Numbered from the stretch's first letter, positions 23,088 through 35,105 are shown. The stretch is 64,000 bases of DNA from Macrotrachela quadricornifera (GCA_022393335.1 JAJEKB010021317.1:1032901-1096900); one strand, 5' to 3'. Translations and numbers: made by a program. The notes: generated by a model not told the origin, from the letters alone.

Positions 23088-23447
23088 GTTTCCGAGGCGC
23101 ATTATAGCATATATATGTTAACCTTAAAACGATCCGAACAACCCCATGTTTCGTCTGTACAATAGTGGCAATATCGACGGCCCAATGCGCTATTATGCCA
23201 GACACTCCCCACTTCCGTGTTTCTTCACTTTTGTATTGATACAACATCAGGGGGTCGGTGGCAAATTATAGCACTTATGGTATCTGTATAGTATAGCAGT
23301 TGAGAACCCAAAGCTTACGCCTGTACTATAGTTGTTGAGGACCTAAAGGTACCTGTTTAGTGGAAGAATCAGCCTTTCTAGCAAGATGTTTTTTTTTTGA
23401 CGTCAATGTTTTTTTGACCCTGACACAAAAAAACGAACGAACAAACT

Positions 23448-23487
23448 TTTTTTTCATATGACCCTCTCTATAGTCGAGGGAATATGA
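23448..23487 (+). repeat. Border repeat B, copy 1 (CATATGACCC ... AGTCGAGGG)
   Basis: TTTTTTTTCATATGACCCTC followed by AGTCGAGGGAA. The same block occurs at 56528-56572 and 57274-57318, preceded in two of the three by TTTTGACCC-type sequence. A dispersed repeat end of unknown class. Confidence 0.55.
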
Positions 23488-23771
23488 TCTGAAAATTATC
23501 TGAATAAAGTCTAATGGAAAGAACCTCTCTTACCGCTGTGATTAGCTTATTGGCTTCTATTGATTGTATATCTTTCGTGAGAATCTGTGATTGATACTTC
23601 TGACAAAAATTCCTCATGTAAGATGTTTATTTCTTTTGGCAAAAAAATATTTGAATGATTTATTAATTATTAAACTGATTTATTAAAATGAATGATATTA
23701 GTCAAAAAGAAAAGTACACGTTTAGGTGTGAAAAGTTTTTAGAGTTACTTTTAATTTTGATTCAGTAAAAA

Positions 23772-25877
23772 TTAATTAGAAGGAGAATTGGCGCGTAGGT
23801 CAATAGCTTTTCTCCACAATACTAATGCTTTGACATAATCTTTAAAAAATAGATAAAGCATTGCAATATTTTCGAATAATGAAGGTAAGCACTCATGGAA
23901 AGTATCACAAGATGATGGTTGATTTTCATAGATATTTTTCGCTTCTAAAAAACATTCTAAAGCTTCCTTAAATAGATCATGTTCTAAATAATATATACCA
24001 CTTTTATAGAATAAATTAGTATGTCTAACAGGCTCAGTTTCATTGTTCAATTGAGACAGATAACTATTTAATTTCTCTTCATTGATGATTGCTGGTACCG
24101 ATAAATAGTATTTCTCCGGATCAGTCTTCTCTGGTTGGATTTGATAAATACGAAGGTTATCAAAATTGCCTTGTTTTTGTAGTATACAACTGATTTGTTC
24201 ATAAATATATTGTATAGAAGGAATATGATGGTTGCCTGCAATTCTCAATGCATCTTTATAATATGATAATGCATTATCAATACTGCCCTTTTTCATCTGT
24301 ATATCACCAAGATGTCTATACAGTTCACCGGTTAGTAAATTTTTTTCATCTAATACTGATAATACAATAGCATAATTTAAAGAAGCTTCATCGTATTCAG
24401 ATGAATAATAATAAAGATAACCAATAATCATATGAATAATTATAAATTTAGGATTTTTTGTGGATATATCATTTGATTCAACAGCTTTCTTATATAAATA
24501 AATAGCTTCGGTATATAAACCAAAATTACTGGAAAAAAAAGCAAGATGAGTATAGATTATAATGGTAGAATTAATGTTTGATGAAGTTGGTTTTCCTGTT
24601 AATATATAATAATATTGATTGAATATATTATAATCATCTGTTCTCATAATTGAACGGGGTTTATTTTTGATTCGCTGAACAAATATATCAACCATACTAT
24701 CTGGTTTAATAAATGAAAAAAACACTGCCGGTACGAAAATAGAAACTAATTTTCTAAAGTGGTTAGATGGATCATCATTGAGAGTAAGTTCAATAACACA
24801 TAATCCATTGGGTTGATCTTGAATAGAATCAAGAGAAAAAACAGTTCCCATAAAAAATAAAACTTCTTCTTCCGACGGCATTTCACTAAATTCTGAGATA
24901 TCAATAAATGGTACAAACGATTTATCATTTTGATTTGGTATTTTAATTTTAAAAAGAACTGCATTTTCAGCTTCAAGAATGAATGTAGAAGCAACTGCTT
25001 GGTCACGTGATGTTGATAGAATTGTATTTATCGAAATCAATTTTCGAATACTTGACCGTAATTTATCAAGTTCATTTTTATACATAATTTGCCCTCGATA
25101 GACAATTGGATAATCTTTGTTTTGTGATTTCGATAAACATTCAAAGTTTTGATATAAAAGAGCCATAAAATATTGAAATTTGCACATTAGTTCAATGTTT
25201 CTCGTTCGAAATGCTTTATTTAACATTCGATATAAAAATGAACCTTTTGTATATCATTTTATTGCATTTCTATCTGAGCAAGTTTCATCGAAACATTTTA
25301 TATTACGTAGTTGTGCTGCATTATTTGTATAATCTAATTGACATTGTTTTAACATATCCATTTTTAATTGCTCCATATTTGCCTCATCAGGGTGAACTAA
25401 ATAATAAATAAAAATTTGATTCCATAAGAACATAAGTGCTTTTTCGTCTAGTTTAGTTAAGGATTGTTCATTTGTGATTTCCTGTAAAGGAGATATACTT
25501 ATTGGTAAATGACTTCGAAGTAAATGATTGAGTAATGTATCGATATTTTTAAATGATCCAACGACTTTTGGATGGTTTGTTGAATTATAATCGATATTTT
25601 GATTTTTCTCTAATAATATATAAATTGATTGAATTTGACATAAATTTTTGAAATCTGTTTCAGGTATGAAATCCTTCACTATAGCAATGAATCTACATTC
25701 ACTATCAAACTTCTTTATGTCATTTTCACAAACTTCACATGACTCGTATTTCTTCAAATGATTATCAAAGTCTACTAAATTATGTGGTGCATTATCGGAA
25801 CTAATCCATATAATTCTAAAATCATCACGATCTGGAATATCATTTAACTTTGTTGACGATAAACAAGATCTACGCAT
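23772..25877 (-). pseudogene. ADP-ribosyltransferase-TPR protein, one in-frame TGA
   Basis: The two minus-strand frames 25877-25257 and 25226-23772 are in the same register, separated by a TGA at 25256-25254 and nine sense codons. Together they would span 701 codons without any other break. The N-terminal part is a conserved uncharacterised region. The middle is an R-S-E ADP-ribosyltransferase domain: YRG arginine motif, LSTSRD serine motif, and SEEEVLF with the E-x-E catalytic glutamates. The C-terminal part carries tetratricopeptide repeats, e.g. TEAIYLYKKAVE, IDNALSYYKDALRI and FKEALECFLEAKNIYE. I associate this architecture with expanded bdelloid gene families. Such enzymes would transfer ADP-ribose from NAD to arginine; the target is unknown. 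The stop follows NAIK and precedes YTKGSFLYR, where a Trp codon would be usual, so a TGG to TGA change is the simplest explanation. A downstream start within the second frame would keep the ART and TPR parts. Confidence 0.8.
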
Positions 25878-26429
25878 CTAAATTTATTTCGTTTTTGTCG
25901 CTTGCAACGAAATTTTTTATATATAATCTAAAATTATCAACTAAAGTGACAATATTTTTAAACAAGTTAGAGTAACAAATCATTTTGTTACGAGTTTCAT
26001 ATCAAAATTCGTAATTGATTCCTCAATTACTACTAGGGGTACGCAAAGCTCAGCTCGTTTGAAAGAACTGCCGTTTATCTTCAATTTTTATTATAGGAAA
26101 CTAGCCTAAGGTCCTACTATACTGAGATAGCTAGGAATGTTTGACTTTTGCCACAAATCAACACGCTAGGATCCTAAAGTCCTGTTATAGAATGACATCG
26201 AGGGACCCACTAGGCCTACAATACGGATGTAACCTAACTCACTACAATTCTAGTATATAGAGGTACTCTATACCTCCTCTACCAGTATTATACGGGGCAC
26301 CCTGTGACCCTCCAATCCGGTTATACTCCGATGTGTTTAGGTATTCTAGTCATATTAGAAAGCTGTGTCAGGAGATTTCAAACGTCTAACCGCAACAATC
26401 TATCCTAGCAACCTATGCCACTATCATAG
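25878..26429. other. Intergenic; unidentified CCTA-rich patch
   Basis: The first 100 bp probably hold the promoter of the minus-strand ART-TPR gene. From 26090 to 26420 the sequence is unusually rich in CCTA/TAGG words such as AGGTCCTACTATA and GGATCCTAAAGTCCTG, and differs in composition from its surroundings. Origin unknown. Confidence 0.4.
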
Positions 26430-26640
26430 TACCTAACAGAAATGGATAAAAATATTCTTGAAATCATATTTAAATCACACAGGACCTAACACTAATATAT
26501 ATAAATGTTTTTAAAATTAATTTTAAACCATACAGGACCTGTTAGTAATGGATAAAAATAATTTTAAAATTAATTTCAAATCATACAGGACCTAACACTG
26601 GTATATATAAATATTTCTAACAGTAATTTTGTATCATCTG
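26430..26640. repeat. Degenerate tandem repeat, unit about 60 bp, 3-4 copies
   Basis: The phrase CATACAGGACCTAACACT (or close variants, one with CCTGTTAGTAATGG) recurs about every 55-65 bp, each time followed by TATATATAAAT or GGATAAAAATA and a TTTTAAAATTAATTT block. Confidence 0.65.
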
Positions 26641-27518
26641 TAGACTTAAGTGTAATATAAAAAAATATTTTTTGAATTTATTTATTATTTTTGTTGTGAT
26701 GATGGTTATTTGTAACAGAACTGGATGAATAATTTATTGTCGTATGTTGTATTAGTTAAATAATGGTCAATGATGTATAGCTAAGCTCTCTAGCTCTCGT
26801 CCGCTAAAGAATTGTATATGTATATATATATATATATGTAATGGAAAAGGAAAAATCCCTAAGACGCACAACGAAGGAAAATACTTATGACAACATATAA
26901 AGAAGAAGAGAAGAGAGAAAGAAAAAGACCAACACGTATATATGACAGGAAAGGAAAAGGCCCATGACAACATCAGAAGAGAAGGAGAATATATATGTAT
27001 AAGAAAAGAAAAGAAAGAGAGAAAGAGAATGATATACACACGATAATGGAGAGCGATATGTAACAGTATTGTAGGTTTTATCGCTCGGTTTTTACATCTA
27101 TTCATAATAGATGTCCTTATTATAATCTTATAAACGTTATATGTGATATACCTGATGTAATGAACTATGTGGAGAGAAGTGCCCGTGAGATAGTAATACA
27201 CGTTTTATTTGGCGTCTTCATACAACAAGTCATCGTTAACATAGAGAACATACGCTTATATAGAAGAGATAGACAATGGATGGCGGTCAACCGTAGCGTA
27301 CACGCAAGAAGAGAAAGGGCACAAGGTCAAATAGAGAGAAAGATATAGATGCAGGTGACATATCTCGCTACACCTGATAGTATTCGTTCTTATGTGTTGA
27401 ACCTATCAATAAACAGTTATTTGTACGCGTGTGTTTCCATATTTTGTGTACAGAAGAGAGAATTTATTCTTAAGGTTTTTAAAGGAGAGAACAAATTGTT
27501 TTAATTATTTGATATATA
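26641..27518. other. Non-coding with TA microsatellite
   Basis: A (TA)n run lies at about 26819-26837, and a purine-rich AGAAGAGAAAG tract spans 26870-27040. No gene is supported. The last part is probably the 5' region of the hAT transposase. Confidence 0.4.
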
Positions 27519-30209
27519 ATGAAAAGAGCAGCTGATTCATTCGAATCCGACAGCTCTCAAGGTACATCCAAAAGCATATCATCTGCAAGAAATAATGTAT
27601 CGAAAGAAGCGTTATCATCAAATGCACCATCAACACAATCTCGTTTAGCTGATAGAAATAGTGACATCAGCAGTGATGAAGCAGCCGAACCCATGCCAAA
27701 GAAAACACGGCGAGAGTCTCGCATCCACGTATGGGCAACACAAATTTCTGCTACAGAATATAGATGTATACCATATACAACGGTATAATGTTTACCATCA
27801 TTACTTTTGATTTCAATTTTCTTAATTTTAGAACTTAAATCAAAAGCTGATAACAGTTTGATCCATATAGAAAGTCGATTCTCGATGAAGCCGCTATAAA
27901 TGCTATTATCATTGATGATCGAGGATTCAGTGACTTTCGCAAGATAGGTATGCTTGGATATATCATGTTTGTTCAATCTTGAGTAAAACTAGTGCTCGTG
28001 TATATTCAAAATAATTAAGTATGTTTATGATGTTCTGGTTGACTTTGAAAGTTACATGCTTCCTTCATCGAACGAATTGCTTATTATTGAAAGTTTTCAC
28101 TAATATCGTGTTTTTTAGTATAATATGATGAAATATTTTTCAGAAGTTTAGTCATTTAAAATGTATTAGAATTTAGTCATTTTTTTATTCTTAGATTTAT
28201 ATGATTATGTGCAGTTTTCTGTCAAGTATCGTTCTCACATAAATTATTGCTAAAAGCATTGTAAAGTTCCAGAACGATTTTTTTGTAAGATAAATAGAAA
28301 ATATATAACCATAATATCAATGAAATTACTTCTTACTTTCTCAGTGAAAGATCTTAAATTTTTATATGAGAAAAGATGATCTTTTCTGACTGTTTTCTTG
28401 CAAGTTGCTCAAGAAATTTGCAAACAATCGATCGAGATTAATTCCTTTCTTGCGACAGTGAAAAATTAGATATTATAACACATTGTATGATAGGAAAAAA
28501 GCATGTATAATAATATATAAATATTAATTGATTTTTAGTTTCTTTTCTTTATTAACAAAATAGCATAAAAAAGAAACTTTATATCCATTAAACAACGGTT
28601 ATAAATATTCTACATGTAAAAAAATTAATTAATAAAGAGATAAATTTCACTCAATGATCCGTAGCTGAATGAAATTCTTTTTTCATATTAGTTTCGAGTC
28701 CATCGCTAAGCGAAAGGCTTATACGCATTATTATATGATCAATTGTTAGCTCGTTTTTGTTGAGAAACATTTTATTTCAGTTAATGCCTTCAATGAATGC
28801 ATTAATAAAAGCAGCAAATATTTTGTTTAATCTTTGGACAGTACGATATAAATTTCAATCATACCAACAAAGAGAAATGTAAAAAGTAGAATTGATTTGT
28901 ATTAACGCAAAAATACTCCTGTCCTCTTGAATACTCTAAAATTATGAATAAATATTTTATAAAAATACTTACAGAAACTTTCATTTAGAATAAGCAACAC
29001 TGTACATAATTATTTCGTATAAACATGTTATTTAGGTATGCAAAGATTCTTATCAACAGCACTACCAGGATATATTCCTTCGAGTGAGAATACCGTTCGA
29101 TCAAAAATTAAAAAATTATATTTGATGAAATTAATACAGTTACAAGAAGATTTAAAACAAGTAGCTTATGTCAGTTTAACCGCTGACTTATGGAAACGGC
29201 CGAAAGGTCACCATTACTTATGTGTCACAGTGCACTACGTCGATCAAACTTACTGCAATATTTCGAAAATACTCAGCTTCAGAAGATTTCATGGTCGACA
29301 TATGTCTTCCAGAATTCGAAGACATTTAACTCGTGTTGTCAGCAGATAGTTAGCTGATTATTATTTTTTTTAGAGAATTATTGATATAAATGATCTTAGA
29401 GTAATGGCAATCTCTTTAAAATTTTGGTTAAAATTGAAACGTTTACATGAAAGTGATTTCATATTACAATAAGAAAAATATTTCTAAATGTAAGGTTTTT
29501 ATTGTGCAGTTTTAGGTAATGGATTTAGCCAAATCATTACCAGTTGTATTGAGTTTTAAAGTTCTTATGCAGATTGAATGAGACTAAAATAACATTACAT
29601 ATGTTACCATGACTTATAAATTATTTATTTATATATGGCGTGATTCTTTTTATCTGTTTCTCTATCAATAATGTGTTAAAATCTTTTATTTCCTTGTTGC
29701 CACCGTACGTATCGTCAGTTATAGCTATACATGTATATTTATGTGTGGTTTTTTCTATGTTTTAAGACTTGAATAAAATTGGATCTTGAAGAAATAAAAA
29801 CTAGTCGGAAACCAATTGTTGTTTAATTAATGATTAAATATAAAAATATTTTATATATAAAGTAATTTCATACGTCATTTTTTGCTTACTCAACCTTTAC
29901 GTTTATTAACTACTTAAATTTTTCAAATAACAAGAATTAACAATTAATATAACGCTTATAATGAAGTGGGCTTATTTTAACCTAAAGCTAACAATTCATC
30001 AGCTTTATATTAGTTTTATAACTAATGGAATATCATAGTTTTCAGTATATTGTGAAACCTGTTTGTTTCAAAAAGTATTTAACACGCTTGAGTAGGGTAG
30101 ACATGACCGGTTATGTTATTCTAAATATATGTAATTTATTTTCATCAATTAAGATTTGGAATTGAATCAAAAGTTGTAGCAATTGTAACTGATAACGGAA
30201 GTGATATGC
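27519..30209 (+). pseudogene. hAT-superfamily transposase, truncated and interrupted
   Basis: Exon-like pieces lie in order: 27519-27785 (Ser-rich N-terminus, then ESRIHVWATQISATEYRC, a BED-finger-like start); 27832-27945 (AIIIDDRGFSDFRKIG); 29036-29345 (MQRFLSTALPGYIPSS, VAYVSLTADLWKRPKGHHYL, then SFRRFHGRH); and about 30152-30209 (FGIESKVVAIVTDNGSDM). These match hAT transposase blocks: the first catalytic Asp in SLTxDxW, then LxxFxIxxKVxxIxTDNGSNM with the second Asp. Junction 27945/29036 has GT/AG ends and restores the frame (G plus GT). The second piece has stops and the gene ends abruptly at the MITE at 30209. The conserved C-terminal dimerisation region was not found downstream, so it is inactive. 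Confidence 0.7.
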
Positions 30210-30496
30210 ACTGTAAAAAAAAAAGTATCTTTACCGAACCAAAAAACAGATCGGGGGGCGGATACACGGTCCGATCCTTTTTTGGTTTCGTAAAAAGAAA
30301 GTTTCGTGCCAAACTTCTTTTTAATGAACGACAAAAAAGGTTTCGTACACAAGGCTCAGTACGAAACCTTTCTTGTCGTTCATTAAAAAGAAGTTTGGCA
30401 CGAAACTTTCTTTTTACGAAACCAAAAAAGGATCGGACCGTGTATCCGCCCCCCGATCTGTTTTTTGGTTCGGTAAAGATACTTTTTTTTACAGTG
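30209..30496. mobile_element. Palindromic MITE inserted in the hAT transposase
   Basis: A nearly perfect 288 bp palindrome: arms of about 138 bp around a loop of about 10 bp (ACAAGGCTCA). Tips read CACTGTAAAAAAA and TTTTTTTTACAGTG. It is inserted directly after the TDNGSDM codons of the transposase. If the element is defined as CTGT...ACAG, the flanks TGATATGCA and TGATCTCCA match at 7 of 9 positions, suggesting a decayed 9-bp target duplication. If defined as CACTG...CAGTG, no duplication is visible. Confidence 0.8.
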
Positions 30497-31110
30497 ATCT
30501 CCATGTTGCATCCGTAGGTTGATCTCATTTTGCTTTTCATATCTAAATTAGATCAAATTACGGATGCAACGGGGAAATTAGACTGTTTGAATACCTCTAG
30601 AGATCCCTTCAACAGTTAAAAATTACATTTAATTACCAAGTAGTTTTTCGAATTAGTCCACAATAAAGAGCAATTGAATTAATTGTATATAATAGAATAA
30701 ACTTACTCATATACTTCATATGCGTGTTGACCTAGAACTAGAATATAAATATGATGATTTTGCATAGTGAAACTTACTGACGATTTTGATAGAAAGATGG
30801 TTCTGAAATAAAACACAAGTTATTGTGGATTAGATGATTAATATACCCACGAATTCCATGTGGAGGCCAATCTATAACAGAAAAGAAAATCATTTATTGA
30901 AAACAGCAAACTTACTCACTAATTTGCAAGGTTTCGGAAAATATTCGGTTCGGCAGTGTAGCCATTGAACCTGTAATTATATAAAATTAATTAATTAATT
31001 AAGATACTAGTTTATCAAAAATGTCCTTACTTAATGATGCGCAGGACGCCTTCTACAATGTGACAAGATATTTACACAAGCACTTAATCTTAAAACATCT
31101 ACTATATAAC
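30497..31110. other. Non-coding with a small inverted repeat
   Basis: GTTGCATCCGTAGGTTGATC near 30505 pairs with GATCAAATTACGGATGCAAC near 30553, a hairpin immediately beside the MITE. The rest is AT-rich with no gene. Confidence 0.5.
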
Positions 31111-31504
31111 GATAATTTTTCATGAACTCACTCGTATATATATATAGCTTGCACTGGCGAAACAAAACGGTGAATGAGTAGTGGACAAAAGGGTTCCGTA
31201 AATTTTTAACAGATCCTTAAGGGTACATAAAAGGTTCTCTACATGATAATAATTTTCCGCGAACTCACTCATATATATATATAGATCACAGCGGCGAAAC
31301 AAAACGGTGAACGAGTAGTGGAAAAAAAGGTTTCGTAAGTTTTCAACAGATCCTTAAGGCTACTTAAAACGTCCTCTGCATGGCAATAATTTTCTGTGAA
31401 CTCATTCGTGTATATATATATATATAGGCTGCACCATCAAAACAAAACGGTGAGTGAGTAATGAACAAAAAGGTTCCGTAAGTTCTTAACGCATATTTAA
31501 GGGT
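31111..31504. repeat. Tandem repeat, unit about 137 bp, 3 copies
   Basis: Copies begin near 31111, 31247 and 31385. Each has ATAATTTTC, GAACTCA, a TATATATATA run, CGAAACAAAACGGTGA (or close variants), GAGTAGTGGA, then GGTTCCGTAA and ACAGATCCTTAAGGGTAC. Confidence 0.85.
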
Positions 31505-31815
31505 ACTATAGGTAAGTTTTTGAGGGCTATCTCAACGTGCCATTAGTAACATTTTAAGGACTATCTTGAGATACTATAAGTAAATTTCTGAGGGGTATGT
31601 TAGGACACTATAAGTCACTTTTTGAGGGCTATCTTGGGGTACTTTAGGTAACTTTTTGAGCGCTATCGCAGCGTACCATTGGTGACTTTCTGAAGGCTAT
31701 CTCGGACTACTGTTAGTAACTTTTCGACGACTATTTTGGAATACTATCAGTAATTTTTTTGACGGCTATCTCAGGAGTAATACGTACAACTTTTTGAGAC
31801 CTATCAAACAGTACG
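31505..31815. repeat. Tandem repeat, unit about 40 bp, 7-8 degenerate copies
   Basis: Each unit has the form GGTACTATAAGTAACTTTTTG followed by AGGGCTATCT, with drift between copies. The array follows directly on the 137-bp array. Confidence 0.8.
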
Positions 31816-32652
31816 TCTCGTAACTACTTAAGACTGTTTCGTTGCGGAATCGATAATTTTTAAAATCTATGTTTGGGTTCTATCTCTGCCTCTCTATGAG
31901 TTATCTAAACATAGCTCATACAAGGTTTATTTGACTTAGCAGACTCTAAAAAAATTGATGTTTTATCCAATTTTAAAGATTTGGTACTATTTTATGAGAC
32001 GATTTTAAGTGTTGTGGCATGAAGATTGTTTCGTAATTTTCATACAGAATCTTTCTAAGTACTAAAAATTGAAGAGAATTTAGAAGTTTTAGTATGAAAC
32101 TATTTAGAAGTTCCATGCACCGTGTACTGGAATTTTCGTAATTTTGTATCATTTGCTCAAAACCGTTGACAATTTCGTAAAACAACTAAAAGTATCGTAT
32201 ATCTCATACGAATCAATTGAAAGCTTTGGAAAATATTATAAGGTTCAACATAAAATAAGCGAAATTGTTCATAGTTTCATAAATGATGTATTGGTTCGGT
32301 ATATCTTTTACGAAGCTATGACTAGTTTCGTACAACGTATCCAGAACTATTAAAGCATTTACGAAACCATGACTGGTTTCGCAGAATATATACGGAACGT
32401 TTAAATACTATGCGAAACCGTCAGTAGCTTTGTACAAAGGATACGAAACTACCGAAAGTTCAGTACATGATGCATGGAACTTCTAGAGGGTTTCGCAAAC
32501 AAACTTCGGAACCTTCTACAATTTTCAGAACTTAAAAAGGTTCTTTATAATAAATACGAAACGATTAGTATGCGACGGAACTTAAAATCGTTTCGTAAAA
32601 CTGTGCCAAACTTTTAAAGTTCAGTAGACCTCCTATTTTTTTTACAGTGTAT
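31816..32652. repeat. TTTCGTA/TACGAAA-rich region ending in TTTTTTACAGTG
   Basis: From about 31970 to 32640 the words TTTCGTA, ACGAAAC and GGTTTCG alternate in both orientations every 30-50 bp. The region ends with TTTTTTTTACAGTG at 32652, the same tip as the palindromic MITE at 30209-30496. It therefore looks like the right end of a larger relative of that MITE. Confidence 0.6.
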
Positions 32653-32791
32653 GAAGATAGTATCTTTTTCCAAACTAGAGAATTTCGGACAGCTTCTTAA
32701 AGTTTTAGGACGAGATGACTACATATTTATTTCTGCTTACGCTACAATAAGCAAAAAATACAATATTCGTATTCACAATTTCCTTTACTAG

Positions 32792-35105
32792 GGTATTTCC
32801 ATGGGATTTATCCCATGATGTACAAATGTTTTCTCAGATTTTCATGAAACTTTAAGGGTTGATAGAGCTTTTAATTCTGATCTTTTTGACAAAAATTTTT
32901 TTTCAAATCCCTTTCGTTTTCATGGAGAAAACCTCAAAATACTACTAGTACAGAAATGCCGAAATCGAATTTTTTAAGGCGTTTCCGGGAGGTTTTTGAT
33001 GATTTTCTCCTTGAAAATTCGATCAAAACTTGAATATAATATAGTCATTCGATTCCTCTTGATCAGGCGCATCGAACTAGAGCAAAAATAATAGAGGTTT
33101 TAAAAAAAGTCACTTGTACCATCAATTACAACGCCATCAACTTGGATCTATTATATCTCCAAGAAGCCGAATTGCTTAGCATAGTGTCTTAGTGCGATGG
33201 ATAGAGCTTCACTTGTCCTACAACCCGACATTTTTAGAAACTTCAGCACTTTGAAAATGGCTTGGATTTTTGATCAACTTTACGAGGTGACATATTTGCC
33301 TATATGTTACACAACTTTTGAAGTGAAAATTTTGATGTTATTTTTATGAATAATAATTCAAAACGTTGATGAAAATTTAGAGGCTTTCTACGCTTTGCAA
33401 AACCCGTTGTCTCGTTGAAAAAATCTTTATGTTTGAGTTCCTTACAAGGAGAAGCAGCAGAATCGATGAATCCACTTGAATCCGCTTGACTCCACTTAAC
33501 TCTATAAGATTGGAGTTTCCTGCTTGTCCGCTGAGTTGATCTGTCTGAATGGTTCTTTGGCAGGAGCTGCCCAAAACGTTATTCCCAAAACGGAACAATA
33601 ATAATCACTCTCCGAAAGTTGTATTCCTAAAGCAGAACAATGTTATTCACTACCCGGAAGTTATATTCCCAAAACGGAACAATATTACTCACTATCGGGA
33701 AATTCTACTCCCAAAACCAAGTGGAAAGCAGCAGGATTCAAGAATCCACTTGAACTCGCTTGAATCCAAAGGACTGGATTCTGCTGCTTCCCCCTTGATG
33801 CTGCTGATCTACAAAAGAACGAACTCAATATTTTCATTTTCTTAACATCGCGGCCAGCCAAAAACTTGTCTATTTCTAAATCACCATCAACAGTGATTTA
33901 TAAACTCTTGTTATTGGGAGATTATTTCATCCTCCAACAAGATTCTCAGTGAAAACGTCATACTCTCCAATGAACAATTTGTTTCAATTGAAGACTTTTG
34001 CGATGAATTCTAAAACCTCTCTTACCAATCATAATCTACTACTGTCAGAGTCTAACCATTTTAGCTGGTAATTAACTGTTTAAACAAATGATCGAGCAGC
34101 TCTTTCTTTCCTATTAATCATTTATCATCTTTTCTCAGAATAAAAGCCTGAATCGTCTTTTAGAAAACTTTAAAAATATGATTTTAGATTTCCAACTGAC
34201 CTAAGAATGCTTGAAAATTCGATCGTATATTTTTGATTGAAGGAGCTTTGATCATTAATATGTTTAGTGAATGGATCATGAGTACGGCATATGATTTTTA
34301 TAAGAAAAATTCAATAATTGAACATGATTTTTATGTATCTTGATATGAAATAAAATGTTATTCAGATAAAAAATAAAGCTATTTGAGTGCTATCAATTTA
34401 GAATTAAGTAAATCACTCTGTTAATATTGAAATTGCATACACAAAGCAAATCGAATTTTCCTTTATATGGAAAATCATCATGTAACAGCTTTGTTAAAGA
34501 ACTCAAAAATAGAGATTTTTTTGAACCAGAGAACGAGTTTTGCAAAGCGCAGAAAGCCTCTAAATTTTCATCAACGTTTTGAATTATTATTATAAAATCA
34601 ACATGAAATTTTCCCTTCAAAAGTTGTGTGACATATAGGCAAATATGCTACTTCGTAAAGTTGGTCCAAAATCTCAGCCGTTTTCAAAGTGCTGAAGTTT
34701 ATAAAAATATGTGCGGTTGTAGAGCAAGTAAAACTCTATCCATCACACTAAGGCACCATGCTAAGCAATTCGGATTTTTGGAGATCTGATAGATTCAAGT
34801 TGGTGTTGTATTTTAATTGATGGTACAAGTGACTTTTTTAAAAATCCGTATTATTTTTGCTGTAGTTCGATGCGCCTGATCAAGAGGAATCGTCAAAAAC
34901 CTCCAGGAAACGCCTTGAAAACTTCGATTTCGGCATTTCTGTACTAGCAGTCTTTTGAAGTTTTCTCCATGAAAACGAAAGGGATGTGAAAAAAATTTTT
35001 ATGAAAAAGATCAGAATTGAAAGCTCTGTCAACTCTGAAAGTTTCATGAAAATCTGAAAAAACTTTTGTACAACATGGGAGAGATCCCATGGAAATACTA
35101 CTCTA
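32792..35105. mobile_element. Large foldback element, arms about 600-650 bp
   Basis: The left arm (about 32792-33443) is repeated in reverse complement at about 34495-35105. Matches include TATTTCCATGGGATTTATCC with GGGATCTCTCCCATG variants at the tips, ACAGAAATGCCGAAATCGAA with TTCGATTTCGGCATTTCTGT, and GATGAAAATTTAGAGGC with GCCTCTAAATTTTCATC. The arms differ at many positions. The 1.05 kb centre includes a small tandem array and no transposase, so it is non-autonomous and of unknown class. The short ORFs within it are not credible genes. Confidence 0.85.
33575..33725. repeat. Tandem repeat inside the foldback, unit about 45 bp, 3-4 copies
   Basis: The phrase TTCCCAAAACGGAACAATA followed by TCACT and CGGAAGTT recurs about every 45 bp. 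Flanking it on both sides are GAATCCACTTGAAtCcGCTTGA-type blocks (near 33472 and 33740). Confidence 0.75.

Noticed and set aside
25254..25256. Possible use of TGA as a Trp codon (also suggested by the TGAs near 38355 and in the helicase relic)
   Set aside because: Intact genes here end in TGA (GMC oxidoreductase at 6323-6325, phosphodiesterase at 15216-15218), and two of the three TGA cases are in obviously decayed fragments. Ordinary nonsense mutations explain this better.
26819..26837. Origin or promoter element at the TA run
   Set aside because: A simple (TA)n microsatellite. No supporting motif.
30145..30540. Overlapping ORFs of 103-131 residues on both strands
   Set aside because: They are translations of the palindromic MITE, which explains why the two strands give almost the same peptides.
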